A stretch of DNA of 64,000 nucleotides from JAXLYX01 sp046351215 (GTDB lineage: Bacteria > Myxococcota_A > Polyangia > Polyangiales > Houyiibacteriaceae). The stretch is from assembly GCA_046351215.1 (NCBI GenBank), contig JAXLYX010000005.1:62001-126000 (forward strand), read 5' to 3'. Each line of letters opens with the position of its first letter. Positions within the stretch are counted from its first letter, which is position 1. Below are positions 8,609 to 17,189 of the stretch, in pieces. Under the pieces are notes generated by a model. It saw nothing but the letters and a program-made list of their open reading frames with translations. It made no database searches and was not told where the DNA came from. The position numbers were made by a program, and so were the translations under genes.

Positions 8609-9671
8609 TGGGGGCGCCGGCGACGCCGCCGCGGAGTCGCCAGCGCTCGCGCTCGGGCGTCTCTCCCGTCCAACGCCGGAACGCTCGGATGAAGCTGGCG
8701 GCCTCGGCATATCCGAGCCGCTCCGCGATCGCCTCGACGGAGAGCTGGGAGTCCCGGAGGTGGTGCCGTGCCTTCGAGAGGAGGATCTCGTCGGCCACCG
8801 CGCGGAAGCTCGTCCCCTGGGCATCGAGGTGGCGACGGAGCGTCCGGCTCGACACACCGAGGGTCGCGGCGACGGCCTCCTCGTCCGGAAGTTGGCGGCG
8901 GGTCCCGACCACGACGGCGATCTCGAGCCGAGCGCGCGAAAGGAGATCGTCCTCGCCGGATTGCCGACCGAACGCCTGGAGGTGCTCCTCGAGCATCCGC
9001 TGCGCGAGCACGTTGCCGTCCGGGCGCTCGCGATCGAGGGCGTGCTCGAAGGCGATCCCGGCCACCTCGCGGCCGAACTCGACCGGCACGCGGAGGAAGG
9101 CGCGGAGCGCATCCGCCGAGGGCCCGGCGTCGTAGTCGAAGGCGACGGAACGCACGGCCTCGGGGAAGCGATCGGGCACGAGCTGCTCGGCGACCGAGAG
9201 GGTGAAGGACAGGTCCCGTTCGAGGTAGAAGCGCCGCGTCGCGCCGAGCTCGTGCTGGTCGAGGAAGACGATCCGCGTGGAGGTCTCGTCGGGCGCCTCG
9301 ATCACGTGGACCGCGAAGGGCGTGTACGTGAGGTGCAGGTGCTCCACGAAGAGGCGGATCGCCTCGCGTGCCGTCGGCGCCACCCGGACCACGGAGCCGA
9401 GCAGACCGAAGAACGAGAGCTGGTACCGTCGGCCGAGCGTGACGCCGAGCAACGGATCCGGCACCGCGTCGATCAGGTTCCGCACGAGGCGGAGCTCCTC
9501 CGCGAGTGGCACGCGGGCCGAGTGATCCGCGAGCTGCGAGGCTCTTATCCCCGACCCTGCGAGCAGGCGCGAGCGCGGCACTCCGCGCTCGTCCGCCAGA
9601 GCGAGCAGCGGCGCGAGGCCGAGGACGCTGTGCGCGGCCGAGGGCGCGCCACGGTGGGACGGTGGGGACAC
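8484..9671 (-). CDS. AraC-family regulator with Arabinose_bd-type N-domain
   Basis: 395 aa from a GTG start. Residues about 15-200 match the arabinose-binding-like domain found in AraC regulators of lipid/alkane genes (LLALADERGVPRSRLLAGSG at the start). The C-terminal HTH_18 domain is clear: EEAVAATLGVSSRTLRRHLD and SVEAIAERLGYAEAASFIRA, FRRWTGETP. After that the frame continues about 60 Arg/Ser/Pro-rich residues across the end of the convergent SDR gene, longer than usual for the family. Divergently transcribed from the acyl-CoA dehydrogenase operon, so it is the probable regulator of 9769-13088. A GGACA-C-TGTCC palindrome (9666-9676) overlaps its start codon. The start could be later. Confidence 0.85.
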   Translation of the reverse strand: MSPPSHRGAPSAAHSVLGLAPLLALADERGVPRSRLLAGSGIRASQLADHSARVPLAEELRLVRNLIDAVPDPLLGVTLGRRYQLSFFGLLGSVVRVAPTAREAIRLFVEHLHLTYTPFAVHVIEAPDETSTRIVFLDQHELGATRRFYLERDLSFTLSVAEQLVPDRFPEAVRSVAFDYDAGPSADALRAFLRVPVEFGREVAGIAFEHALDRERPDGNVLAQRMLEEHLQAFGRQSGEDDLLSRARLEIAVVVGTRRQLPDEEAVAATLGVSSRTLRRHLDAQGTSFRAVADEILLSKARHHLRDSQLSVEAIAERLGYAEAASFIRAFRRWTGETPERERWRLRGGVAGAPISPGTPPRSGTSPSARGGARRTSRRSRPGRRSCPSRRSRPR

Positions 9672-9768
9672 TGTCCGGAAGTATCAATCGCCGAGCCGCC
9701 GATGTCATGCCGACGGGCGCGCCACGGGTCTATCTCGGAAGTCGCGGGACGCCCCGCCGAGGAGGACC

Positions 9769-10902
9769 ATGCGCTTCGCCGAATCCCGGGACGACGACCT
9801 CGCGCCGCTCCTCCTCGAGGTCGATCGGTTCGCCGAGGGAGTGATACGACCGCGGGCCGCGAGGCCGGAGCTCCCGATGGACGCAGTCGCGCTCTCGACC
9901 GTGCTCGAGGAAGCGGACGCTCTGGGTCTCGCCGGCGCCGACGAAGCGCCGATCGGCCTCGGGCTCTGGGAGGACCTCGAGGATCCCCGAGGTCCGACAC
10001 GGACGGTGACGGTGCTGGTGCGGCTCGGGCGCGAGAATCCCGCCGTCGGCTTGGCGCTCCACCAGCGTGGGCTCGGGCGCGAGCTCGTGCGCGCCCTCGG
10101 CCTCGTCGGCCACGGTCACGGCCCGGTCCTCGCCCTGCCCTGGGGCTCGATCGGCGTCGGCCGTGATGCGCTCGCCGCGCTCCTCGCGGGGGCCGAGCTC
10201 CCGGACGACGCGTCCGCGCTGCTCGCGGCGGAATACGATCCATATGGAGCCCGCATCGTGACGATGCCCCAGCGCTTCGGCGCCCTCCTCGTCCCGTGGG
10301 TCGATCGCACGGGGACGGTCGGCTTCGACCTCCATCGACGGTCCGGCCTGCGCGTCGACGAGGCGCCGCAGCCCCACGGCTTCGACGAGCTCGTCACCTG
10401 CCGCGTCGCGCCGACCGCTCCTCCCGAGCACCGTGCGATCGGCGGGAAGGCGGCCGAGGTCTTCGCCTCCATGCTCCGGGCGGAGTCGCTCGCCAGGGTC
10501 GCGCTCGCCCTCGGAGCGCTCGAGCGCGCGCACGAGCTCGCGAAGACGTACGCGGCCACCCGGACGCAGGGAGGCTCGACCATCGACCGGCACGACGCCG
10601 TGCGGCTCCTGCTCGCGCGGGGACGCTCCGTGCGTTCGACGGTGGCGGCGAGCCTCGCGGCGGCGGCGGCGCAGCGCCCCTCGGCCGAGGCGACGATCGG
10701 GACGTTCGCCATGCGGGCCGAGGCGCATCCGGCGATCGCCGCGGCGACGAACGACGCGCTCCAGGTCTTCGGCGGGCTCGGCTACATGCGCGACACGGGC
10801 CTCGAGAAGATCGTTCGCGACACCAACCATCTGCGCGTCGTCGGAGGGAGCCCACGCGAGCTCTCGCTGGTCGTCGCGGAGTGGGAGCGCCTCCATGCGT
10901 GA
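9769..10902 (+). CDS. Acyl-CoA dehydrogenase-like subunit without the catalytic Glu
   Basis: 377 aa, strong SD (GAGGAGGA). The C-terminal half is acyl-CoA dehydrogenase-like: ATNDALQVFGGLGYMRDTGL then KIVRDTNHLRVVGGSPREL. Where MCAD-type enzymes have I-Y-E-G-T, this protein has V-V-G-G-S, so the usual catalytic base Glu is Gly. The middle domain also lacks a TEPxxGSD flavin/substrate segment. Its stop overlaps the start of the next gene, a complete acyl-CoA dehydrogenase, by 8 nt. The pair therefore looks like the heteromeric acyl-CoA dehydrogenases (known in actinobacterial steroid side-chain degradation) in which one chain lost the active site. The alternative is an independent enzyme with a relocated base. 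Confidence 0.85.
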   Translation: MRFAESRDDDLAPLLLEVDRFAEGVIRPRAARPELPMDAVALSTVLEEADALGLAGADEAPIGLGLWEDLEDPRGPTRTVTVLVRLGRENPAVGLALHQRGLGRELVRALGLVGHGHGPVLALPWGSIGVGRDALAALLAGAELPDDASALLAAEYDPYGARIVTMPQRFGALLVPWVDRTGTVGFDLHRRSGLRVDEAPQPHGFDELVTCRVAPTAPPEHRAIGGKAAEVFASMLRAESLARVALALGALERAHELAKTYAATRTQGGSTIDRHDAVRLLLARGRSVRSTVAASLAAAAAQRPSAEATIGTFAMRAEAHPAIAAATNDALQVFGGLGYMRDTGLEKIVRDTNHLRVVGGSPRELSLVVAEWERLHA

Positions 10903-12286
10903 GCTTCGTCCCGACCGTGCCCTCGAAGGCCACGTGCCCGCGTCGAGCCCTTTCTCCCCGCGTCGTGCCTTCGAGTCGCTCTCGCCCCTGGCGAAGCCTC
11001 TCGTGCGCTACCGCGTGGAGGAGGCCTGGGAGCAGGACACCGCGACCCTCGCGCCGGCGCTGCAGCGCTACCGACGACGCCTCCGCGCCTTCGCGACGCG
11101 GGAGCTCGCGCCGCGCGCCCTTCGGGTCGACGCCGAGCCCCACCGCGCTCCCGGCGACGCCGGCCCCGACCGACACGCCGTCCTCGTCGCGGCCGGACGC
11201 GAGGGCCTCCTCGGCGACCTGCTCCCGAAGCCGATCGGAAGCGGCGATCCGGCCCTCGCCCTCGCTCCGATGCACCTCACGGCGGCGCTGAAGACCGAAG
11301 AGCTCGCGGCGGTCGACGGTGGCCTGATGCTCCTCGTCTGCGCACACTCGCTCGGCGTCGCACCGATCCTGCTCTCGGGCAGCGTGAAGCACCTGCGGCG
11401 GGTGCTGATGCCGGCGTTCCGCGCCTCGGAGCGCGGCGAGCACCATCTCTTCGCCTTCGCCATCACCGAGCCCGCGGCCGGCTCGGACGCCGAAGAGGGG
11501 CACGGGGCCTCCGCGTACACGCCGGGCTGCGTCGCACGCCGTGTGGAAGGAGGCTTCCTCCTGCGGGGGAGGAAGGTCTTCATCAGCGGAGGCGACCTCG
11601 CGGAAGAGACCGTGGTCTTCGCGGCCCTCGAGGGCGAGGGCATGGAGTCGTGGACCGCCTTCCTCGTCGACCGGGACGCACGCGGGTTCGAGGTGGCACG
11701 CACGGAATGGAAGATGGGGATGCGTGCCTCGGGCGCCGCCGAGCTCGCGCTCGACGACGTCTTCGTCCCGGACGATCGCGTGGTCGGCGAGCCGAGGAGC
11801 GGCTGGGCGCTGAACCGCGCCACGCTGAACCTCTCCCGGATTCCCGTGGCCGGCATGGCCGTCGGCTTCGCGCGAGCGGCGACCGAGCTCGCGCTCGACT
11901 TCGCGTGCCGGACCTCCCTCGGCACGAAGCGCCTCGTCGACTACCAGGACGTGCAGCTCGAGCTCGCCGAGATGATCGCCGAGACGCAGGCCGCGCGAGC
12001 GATGGTCTGGTCGGCCGCGAGCCGCCTCCGTCCGCTCCAGCGCGAATCGTCGGCGGCCAAGCTCCACTGCACGGACGCCGCGTTCCGATGCGCCACGCGC
12101 GCGATGGATCTGCTCGGGAACCACGCCGTGCTCCACGGGAACGGCGTCGAGAAGGTGCTCCGCGACACGCGCCTCACCCAGATCTTCGAGGGCACGAACC
12201 AGATCAACCGACTCGCGGTGATCGAGGACCTCCAGGAGGAGATCCTCGCGCGGATCGAGCGCGGCCCGACGGCCGCTCCGAGGTGA
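10895..12286 (+). CDS. Acyl-CoA dehydrogenase (catalytic chain)
   Basis: 463 aa; ATG 10895 overlaps the previous stop. Flavin-binding ITEPAAGSDAEEGH, substrate-domain WKMGMRASGAAELALDDVFV, and the catalytic-Glu block LTQIFEGTNQINRLAV are all present. RDTRLTQ and the DLLGNHAVLHGNG segment correspond to the usual G-G-x-G-Y region. It oxidises an acyl-CoA to the trans-2-enoyl-CoA with electron transfer to ETF. The N-terminal 80 residues are longer and more charged than in minimal ACADs. Same operon as the preceding ACAD-like and following decarboxylase-like genes (4-nt gap). Confidence 0.93.
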   Translation: MRELRPDRALEGHVPASSPFSPRRAFESLSPLAKPLVRYRVEEAWEQDTATLAPALQRYRRRLRAFATRELAPRALRVDAEPHRAPGDAGPDRHAVLVAAGREGLLGDLLPKPIGSGDPALALAPMHLTAALKTEELAAVDGGLMLLVCAHSLGVAPILLSGSVKHLRRVLMPAFRASERGEHHLFAFAITEPAAGSDAEEGHGASAYTPGCVARRVEGGFLLRGRKVFISGGDLAEETVVFAALEGEGMESWTAFLVDRDARGFEVARTEWKMGMRASGAAELALDDVFVPDDRVVGEPRSGWALNRATLNLSRIPVAGMAVGFARAATELALDFACRTSLGTKRLVDYQDVQLELAEMIAETQAARAMVWSAASRLRPLQRESSAAKLHCTDAAFRCATRAMDLLGNHAVLHGNGVEKVLRDTRLTQIFEGTNQINRLAVIEDLQEEILARIERGPTAAPR

Positions 12287-12290
12287 ACCG

Positions 12291-13088
12291 ATGCGACTCC
12301 CGGACGACGACGCCTTCTTCCGCGTCCCCCGCACGCCCTTCCACACGAGCGAGGGAACCGTCGACCTGCCGATCCTCTACTACGACGTGACCAACGTCGT
12401 CGGCATCTTCCGCTCGCCACTCTCCGCCACGACCCAGCTGCTCGAAGGCACGGGCCTCGAGCCCGGCTTCACCCTCGGCGGGGACGCGCTCGTCGCGCTC
12501 AGCTTCTTCGAGTACCGACGGACGACCGTCGGCCCCTACAACGAGGTCGGCACGGCGACCTTCGTGAAGCGACGCGGCGATCGAGCGAAGCTCCTGCCGT
12601 ACGTCGACGTCTACGGCGATCCCGACCAGCGGGTCGTGGGCGCCCACATCTTCGACCTTCCGGTCACGACCAAGGCCGCCTGGGCCGCGGGGCGCGAGCT
12701 CTGGGGCTACCCGAAGTTCGTCACGCCGATCTCGTTCCGACTCGGTCGCTCGGCGTTCGAGAGCACGGTCTCGGACCCGGACGGCCACGGCACCATCACG
12801 ACGCTCGCGGGCGAGCTCGGGCCTTCCGTCCCCGCGCCGCCCATGAGCCTCATGCTCTACTCGCACCTCGACGGACGGATGCTCCGCACGAACGTGAACG
12901 TCCGAGGGCGCGTCCACGCGCACGACCCCGGGAGCTGCCGTCTCGCGATCGGGGAGTCCCGCCATCCGATGGCCGAGCGGCTCCGGAAGCTCCGGCTCGA
13001 CGGCGCGAAGCCGCTCGTGGTCCTCTCGACGACGGAGTTCCAGTCGCGCCTCCACGCGGGCGTCCTCGTCGAGAATCCACGGAAGTAG
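12291..13088 (+). CDS. Acetoacetate decarboxylase-family protein
   Basis: 265 aa. Family signature block RELWGYPKFVTPISF includes the Lys that forms the Schiff base in acetoacetate decarboxylase, preceded by the typical EVGTATFVKRRG and HIFDLPVTTKAAWAAG segments. Members decarboxylate acetoacetate or act on related keto acids and aldol substrates, so the exact reaction is open. It closes the acyl-CoA dehydrogenase operon (starts 4 nt after the previous stop), suggesting ketone or branched-acyl degradation, with the divergent AraC as probable activator. Confidence 0.88.
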   Translation: MRLPDDDAFFRVPRTPFHTSEGTVDLPILYYDVTNVVGIFRSPLSATTQLLEGTGLEPGFTLGGDALVALSFFEYRRTTVGPYNEVGTATFVKRRGDRAKLLPYVDVYGDPDQRVVGAHIFDLPVTTKAAWAAGRELWGYPKFVTPISFRLGRSAFESTVSDPDGHGTITTLAGELGPSVPAPPMSLMLYSHLDGRMLRTNVNVRGRVHAHDPGSCRLAIGESRHPMAERLRKLRLDGAKPLVVLSTTEFQSRLHAGVLVENPRK

Positions 13089-13148
13089 CGCACCTCTCTT
13101 TACACCTCCCCGGGTCGCGGGCAGAGTCGCGCCCCTGGGAGGTCACGG

Positions 13149-14105
13149 ATGAGTGGTAACGCGGATGTTGCGGCTGCAACGGTAGCCAGACCGAGCCTGG
13201 GACGGAGGATCGCCAAGGGCCTCGGAGCCTTCTTCCTGCTGCTCCTCTTCGTGGCGGGCGTCGCGTTCGCGATCGTCTACCAGAAGAGCCAGGCCCGCTT
13301 CGACGCGCGTTTCCGGATCGACGTCGAGCCCCTCGTTGTGCCGCCCACGACCGACGCCGAAGCGGTGGCCCGAGGCCGGCACGTGGCCCAGATCCGCGGC
13401 TGCCTCGACTGCCACGGCGCCCAGGGCCAGGGACAGGTCTTCCTCGAGCAGATGCCCGTGATGCGCCTCATCCCGGCGAACATCAGCCCGGGCGGTCCGA
13501 CCGCGCGCTACACGAGCGAGGACTGGGTCCGCGCCGTGCGCCACGGCGTACGTCCGGACGGCTCCGCCATCCTCTTCATGCCGGTCGAGGACAACGCGAA
13601 CATCGACGATCGGGATCTCGGCGACCTGGTCGCGTACCTGAAGACGCTGCCAGCCTCGACGAACGACCTCCCGCACACGCAGATCGGCCCGATGGGTCGC
13701 ATCCTCTACCTCGCCGGGAAGCTCCCCCTCGTCGCGGCCGAGCGCATCGAGCACCGTCCGAGCGTGCCGGCGGCCCCGCCCGTCGGGCCGACGCCCGAGT
13801 ACGGCGCCTACCTCGCGACCACCTGCACCGGCTGCCACGGCTTCCACTACTCGGGCGGCCCCATCCCCGGCGTCCCCCCCGAGTGGCCGCCCGCCGCGAA
13901 CCTGACGGCGCACGAGACCGGCCTGCGCGGCGTGACGGTCAGCCAGTTCGAGGACGCGCTGCGGCGGGGCAAGCACCACGACGGGCACCACATGAACCCG
14001 CAGTTCATGCCCTGGAACCAGTTCAAGAACTTCACCGACGTGGAGATCGGCGCGATCTTCGCGTTCCTCCACACCGTGCCTCCGCGTCCCGCCGGCCAGC
14101 GCTGA
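13149..14105 (+). CDS. Membrane-anchored di-haem cytochrome c
   Basis: 318 aa. One N-terminal transmembrane anchor (residues about 22-45), then two c-type haem sites: CLDCH (near residue 87) and CTGCH (near residue 225). Candidate axial Met residues follow each domain (MPVED; NPQFMPWNQF). Two consecutive cytochrome-c folds facing the periplasm resemble the cytochrome subunits that accept electrons from membrane dehydrogenases. No dehydrogenase partner is adjacent, so its electron donor is unknown. ATG 13149 follows GGGAGGT by 6 nt. Single-gene unit bounded downstream by a hairpin. Confidence 0.92.
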   Translation: MSGNADVAAATVARPSLGRRIAKGLGAFFLLLLFVAGVAFAIVYQKSQARFDARFRIDVEPLVVPPTTDAEAVARGRHVAQIRGCLDCHGAQGQGQVFLEQMPVMRLIPANISPGGPTARYTSEDWVRAVRHGVRPDGSAILFMPVEDNANIDDRDLGDLVAYLKTLPASTNDLPHTQIGPMGRILYLAGKLPLVAAERIEHRPSVPAAPPVGPTPEYGAYLATTCTGCHGFHYSGGPIPGVPPEWPPAANLTAHETGLRGVTVSQFEDALRRGKHHDGHHMNPQFMPWNQFKNFTDVEIGAIFAFLHTVPPRPAGQR

Positions 14106-14111
14106 GCCCCA

Positions 14112-14148
14112 CGTCGGCTCGTCCCGTCCACGACCGGACGGGCCGACG
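14112..14148 (+). terminator. Possible terminator hairpin after cytochrome c
   Basis: GTCGGC...CCCGTCC pairs with GGACGGGCCGAC around an ACGACC loop with a small internal bulge; there is no T-run, so assignment is tentative. Confidence 0.35.
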
Positions 14149-14164
14149 GAGCTAGGCTCGCGGC

Positions 14165-14722
14165 ATGAGCATCCGAGCCTCCGCGTTCATCGCCACGAGC
14201 GTCGACGGATTCATCGCGCGACTCGACGGGAGCATCGATTGGCTCGACCGGGCCAACGCCACGATCCCCGAGGGGGAGGACTGCGGTTACAAGGCGTTCT
14301 TCGACTCCATCGACTGCATCGTCATGGGTCGGAACACCTTCGAGCTCGTCCGCGGCTTCCCCGAGTGGCCCTATGCCGACAAGCCGGTCGTCGTCCTGAG
14401 CAGCCGGACGTTCGAGATCCCGGCTGCGCTCGCGCCGATGGTCAGCTCGTCCTCCGAGCTCCCGGCCGAGCTGCTCCTTCGCCTCGAGACGTCGGGCTAT
14501 CGGCGCGTCTACGTCGACGGAGGAATCACCATCCAGCGCTTCCTCGCCGACGGGCTGATCGACGACCTCACGATCACGCTGATCCCCGTGCTCCTCGGCG
14601 AAGGGCGGCCCCTCTTCGGTCCACTCGCTGGCGACGTGGAGCTCGAGCTGCTCTCGACCCGCTCGTACGAGTTCGGCTTCGTACAGCTCTCGTACGGGCC
14701 GCGGAAGCCGGAGACGGCCTGA
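14165..14722 (+). CDS. Dihydrofolate-reductase-like (RibD C-terminal domain) protein
   Basis: 185 aa. Starts with the family's SAFIATSVDGFIARLDGSID, then IDCIVMGRNTFELV and the C-terminal nucleotide-binding VYVDGGITIQRFLADGLIDD followed by TLIPVLLGEGRPLFG. This is the stand-alone RibD_C/DHFR-fold family (YyaP/YwjB-like), which binds NADPH; physiological substrate unknown. It is not a true DHFR or riboflavin enzyme by context. It converges with the aldo/keto reductase with a 1-nt gap between stops. Confidence 0.88.
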   Translation: MSIRASAFIATSVDGFIARLDGSIDWLDRANATIPEGEDCGYKAFFDSIDCIVMGRNTFELVRGFPEWPYADKPVVVLSSRTFEIPAALAPMVSSSSELPAELLLRLETSGYRRVYVDGGITIQRFLADGLIDDLTITLIPVLLGEGRPLFGPLAGDVELELLSTRSYEFGFVQLSYGPRKPETA

Positions 14723-14723
14723 G

Positions 14724-15560
14724 TCAGGGCCTTCCGCGCGGATCCCAGCCCGTCACGAGGCCTTCCTCGAGCGCGTCGAGGGAGGCCTTCTGCGCTTCGG
14801 AGAAGGCGAAGTCGAAGACCGCGAGGTTCTCGGCGAGCCGCTCGGCATGCGTCGACTTCGGCAGGACCACGAGCCCGCTCTCGAGGCCCCAGCGGAGGAG
14901 CACCTGGGCTGGCGTGCGTCCGAGCTCGGCGGCGACGGCCCGCACGGCGGGATGGTCGAGGCGCATGCCCTTGGTGAGCGGGCTGTAGGCCTCGACGACG
15001 ATGCCGTGCCGCGCGCAGAGGGCACGGAGCTCGCGCTGCTGGAGGAAGGGGCTCGCTTCCACCTGGTTCACGGTGGGCACCACGTTCGCATGCGCGAGGA
15101 GCTCCTCGAGGTGGTGGGGCATGAAATTCGACACGCCGATCGCCCGCGCCCTGCCCTCGACGTGGAGACGCTCGAGCGCCTTCCACGAATCGAGCCTCTT
15201 GCCGGGCACGGGCCAGTGCAGGAGGAAGAGGTCGATCTCGTCGAAGCCCATCCGCTCGAGCGAGGCATCGAAGGCCCGGAGGGCCCCGTCGAAACCCTGA
15301 TCCTCGTTCCAGAGCTTCGTCGTCACGAAGACCTCGCGCCGCGGGATCCCGCTCTCGCGGATCGCCGCGCCGACGTCGGCCTCGTTGCCGTACACGCGCG
15401 CGGTGTCGACGTGCCGGTACCCGAGCGCGAGCGCCGTCCGGACCGCATTCCGCGTGACCTCGCCGCTCGGCGACCGGAACACGCCGAGCCCGACGCGCGG
15501 GAGGATGGCCCCCGTGCGCAGGCGGATCCCAGGCTCGAGCGCCGGTGTCGTGGTGGACAT
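14724..15560 (-). CDS. Aldo/keto reductase
   Basis: 278 aa. AKR catalytic tetrad visible: Asp in YRHVDTARVYGNE with Tyr in the same block, Lys in VFVTTKLWNED, His in FLLHWPVPG. IGVSNFMPHHLEELL and the C-terminal NADPH-binding VVLPKSTHAERLAENL complete the fold. Length and motifs match 2,5-diketo-gluconate reductase/prostaglandin F synthase-type AKR5. It reduces aldehydes or ketones with NADPH; a xenobiotic or glyoxal-type role is plausible. Its 5' end is 109 nt from the divergent barrel-protein gene. Confidence 0.93.
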   Translation of the reverse strand: MSTTTPALEPGIRLRTGAILPRVGLGVFRSPSGEVTRNAVRTALALGYRHVDTARVYGNEADVGAAIRESGIPRREVFVTTKLWNEDQGFDGALRAFDASLERMGFDEIDLFLLHWPVPGKRLDSWKALERLHVEGRARAIGVSNFMPHHLEELLAHANVVPTVNQVEASPFLQQRELRALCARHGIVVEAYSPLTKGMRLDHPAVRAVAAELGRTPAQVLLRWGLESGLVVLPKSTHAERLAENLAVFDFAFSEAQKASLDALEEGLVTGWDPRGRP

Positions 15561-15669
15561 GTCCCCTCCCCTCGTCCTCCGACCGATCCTTAGGCGGCGA
15601 TCGAGCGTTCGGGAAGGGGCCCCTCGGCGAATGGCGAGCGCGGCCGATTCCGCCTAGAAGGACGGGGCC

Positions 15670-17181
15670 GTGACGACGCACCCCCCGAAAGCCCGGCTCC
15701 GCGCGGGCGCAGCCTTCGTCCTCGCCCTGCTCGCAGCAGGCTCGGCGCGCACGCACGCGCAGCCGGCTGCGCCCTCGCACGAGCCGCCGCCGACGGTGGC
15801 CGCAGCGCCCTCTCCCCCGCCACCGCCCGCTCCGCCCAGCCCGTCCCCGCCGCCCCCTCCGGCCGCGGCTCGGCCCTGGCGTGTCGCGGAGGCGGTGCAC
15901 TCGCCGAGCTGGCTGCGCTTCGGGGCGGAGGAGCGGCTCCGCTACGAGCACCTGCAGAACGACTTCCGCGCGAAGACGCCGGGCGATTGGAACGCCTTCG
16001 TGATGCGCACGCTCGTGACCGCCGAGCTCCGCTTCCGGTGGTTCGCGCTCGGAGGCGAATTCGAGGACTCGCGGGTGTACGCGACCGATGGGACGCCGCT
16101 CAACACGAACCTCGTCGACGCCGTCGAGCCCCTCCAGGCGTACGCGGGCGTGAGGCTCACGGACGTGGCGCAGGACGGGGACCAGCTCTCGATCACGGCG
16201 GGGCGCATGACGCTCGACGTCGGCAGCCGGCGCCTCGTCGCGCGCAACGACTTCCGGAACACGATCAACGCGTTCACGGGCCTCGATGCGCAATGGACCA
16301 CGAAAAGCCGGCACCTCGTGCGGACGTTCGCGGTGATGCCGGTCATCCGGAGGCCGACGAGCGCGAGCGAGCTCGCCGACAACGCCATCGAGGTCGATCT
16401 CGAAGATACGCCGACGTGGCTCTTCGGCGCCTTCTACGCCTCGCCCGTGCTCTTCGCCGAGACGATGGTCGAGGCCTACGTCTTCGGTCTCGACGAGAAC
16501 GACTCGGCTCGATTCCAGACCGCGAACCGCCACCTCGTCACACCCGGCTTCCGGCTGCTCCGCCGTCCCGCGCGCGGCCACGTCGACTACCAGCTCGAGG
16601 CGATGGGCCAGTTCGGTCATTCGCACGCGACGACTTCGGCGACCGACACCACGAACCTCCTCGCGCTCGCCTGGGCCGCGCACGTGCAGGTCGGCTACCG
16701 CTTCGAGGCAGCATGGTCCCCGCGCCTCGCCGTCGTCTGGGACTACGCGAGCGGCGATCGCTCGCCGACGGACGACCAGAACAACCGCTTCGATCCGCTC
16801 TACGGCGCGCGGCGCTGGGAGTGGGGACCGACGAGCCTCTACGGCGCGCTCTCGCGGAGCAACATGGACTCGCCGGGGATCCGCCTCGAGCTCGAGCCCC
16901 ACCGCATGGTCGACGCCTACGTCGGCTACCGCGCCTGCTTCCTCGCCGCGGCCCGCGACGCGTGGGTGACCGCGGGAGTGCAGGATACGACGGGGCAGTC
17001 GGGGAAGTTCATCGGCAACCAATTCGACGCCCGCATCCGCTTCACGCCCTTCCCGCGGAACCTCGTCTTCGACGTCGGCGGCGCGTACCTCCTGCGCGGC
17101 GCGTTCGCGAAGGACGCTCCGGTCGGCGGACGCTCGGCTCCATCGATCTACTTCTACACGCAGATCACGGGGACGATCTGA
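15670..17181 (+). CDS. Outer-membrane beta-barrel, alginate-export-like
   Basis: 503 aa from a GTG start. Signal peptide (residues 1-30, ...SARTHAQ), then a Pro/Ala low-complexity linker (residues about 40-68), then a barrel beginning LRFGAEERLRYEHLQNDF. Alternating aromatic/charged strands, AGRMTLDVGSRRLVARNDFR, WDYASGDRSPTDDQNNRFDP and a C-terminal aromatic strand ending FYTQITGTI support an outer-membrane porin of the alginate-export (PF13372-like) type. The Asp/Arg-rich block around residue 195 is a hallmark of this family. Substrate unknown; no alginate or polysaccharide genes flank it. Weak SD (GAAGGA). Confidence 0.82.
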   Translation: MTTHPPKARLRAGAAFVLALLAAGSARTHAQPAAPSHEPPPTVAAAPSPPPPPAPPSPSPPPPPAAARPWRVAEAVHSPSWLRFGAEERLRYEHLQNDFRAKTPGDWNAFVMRTLVTAELRFRWFALGGEFEDSRVYATDGTPLNTNLVDAVEPLQAYAGVRLTDVAQDGDQLSITAGRMTLDVGSRRLVARNDFRNTINAFTGLDAQWTTKSRHLVRTFAVMPVIRRPTSASELADNAIEVDLEDTPTWLFGAFYASPVLFAETMVEAYVFGLDENDSARFQTANRHLVTPGFRLLRRPARGHVDYQLEAMGQFGHSHATTSATDTTNLLALAWAAHVQVGYRFEAAWSPRLAVVWDYASGDRSPTDDQNNRFDPLYGARRWEWGPTSLYGALSRSNMDSPGIRLELEPHRMVDAYVGYRACFLAAARDAWVTAGVQDTTGQSGKFIGNQFDARIRFTPFPRNLVFDVGGAYLLRGAFAKDAPVGGRSAPSIYFYTQITGTI

Positions 17182-17189
17182 GCCCCGGC

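Noticed and set aside
15775..15880. Tandem repeat or CRISPR-like array in the barrel-protein gene
   Set aside because: It is only a Pro/Ala/Ser low-complexity linker encoded by repeated CCG/CCC codons; no direct repeat-spacer structure. No CRISPR array was seen anywhere in the window.
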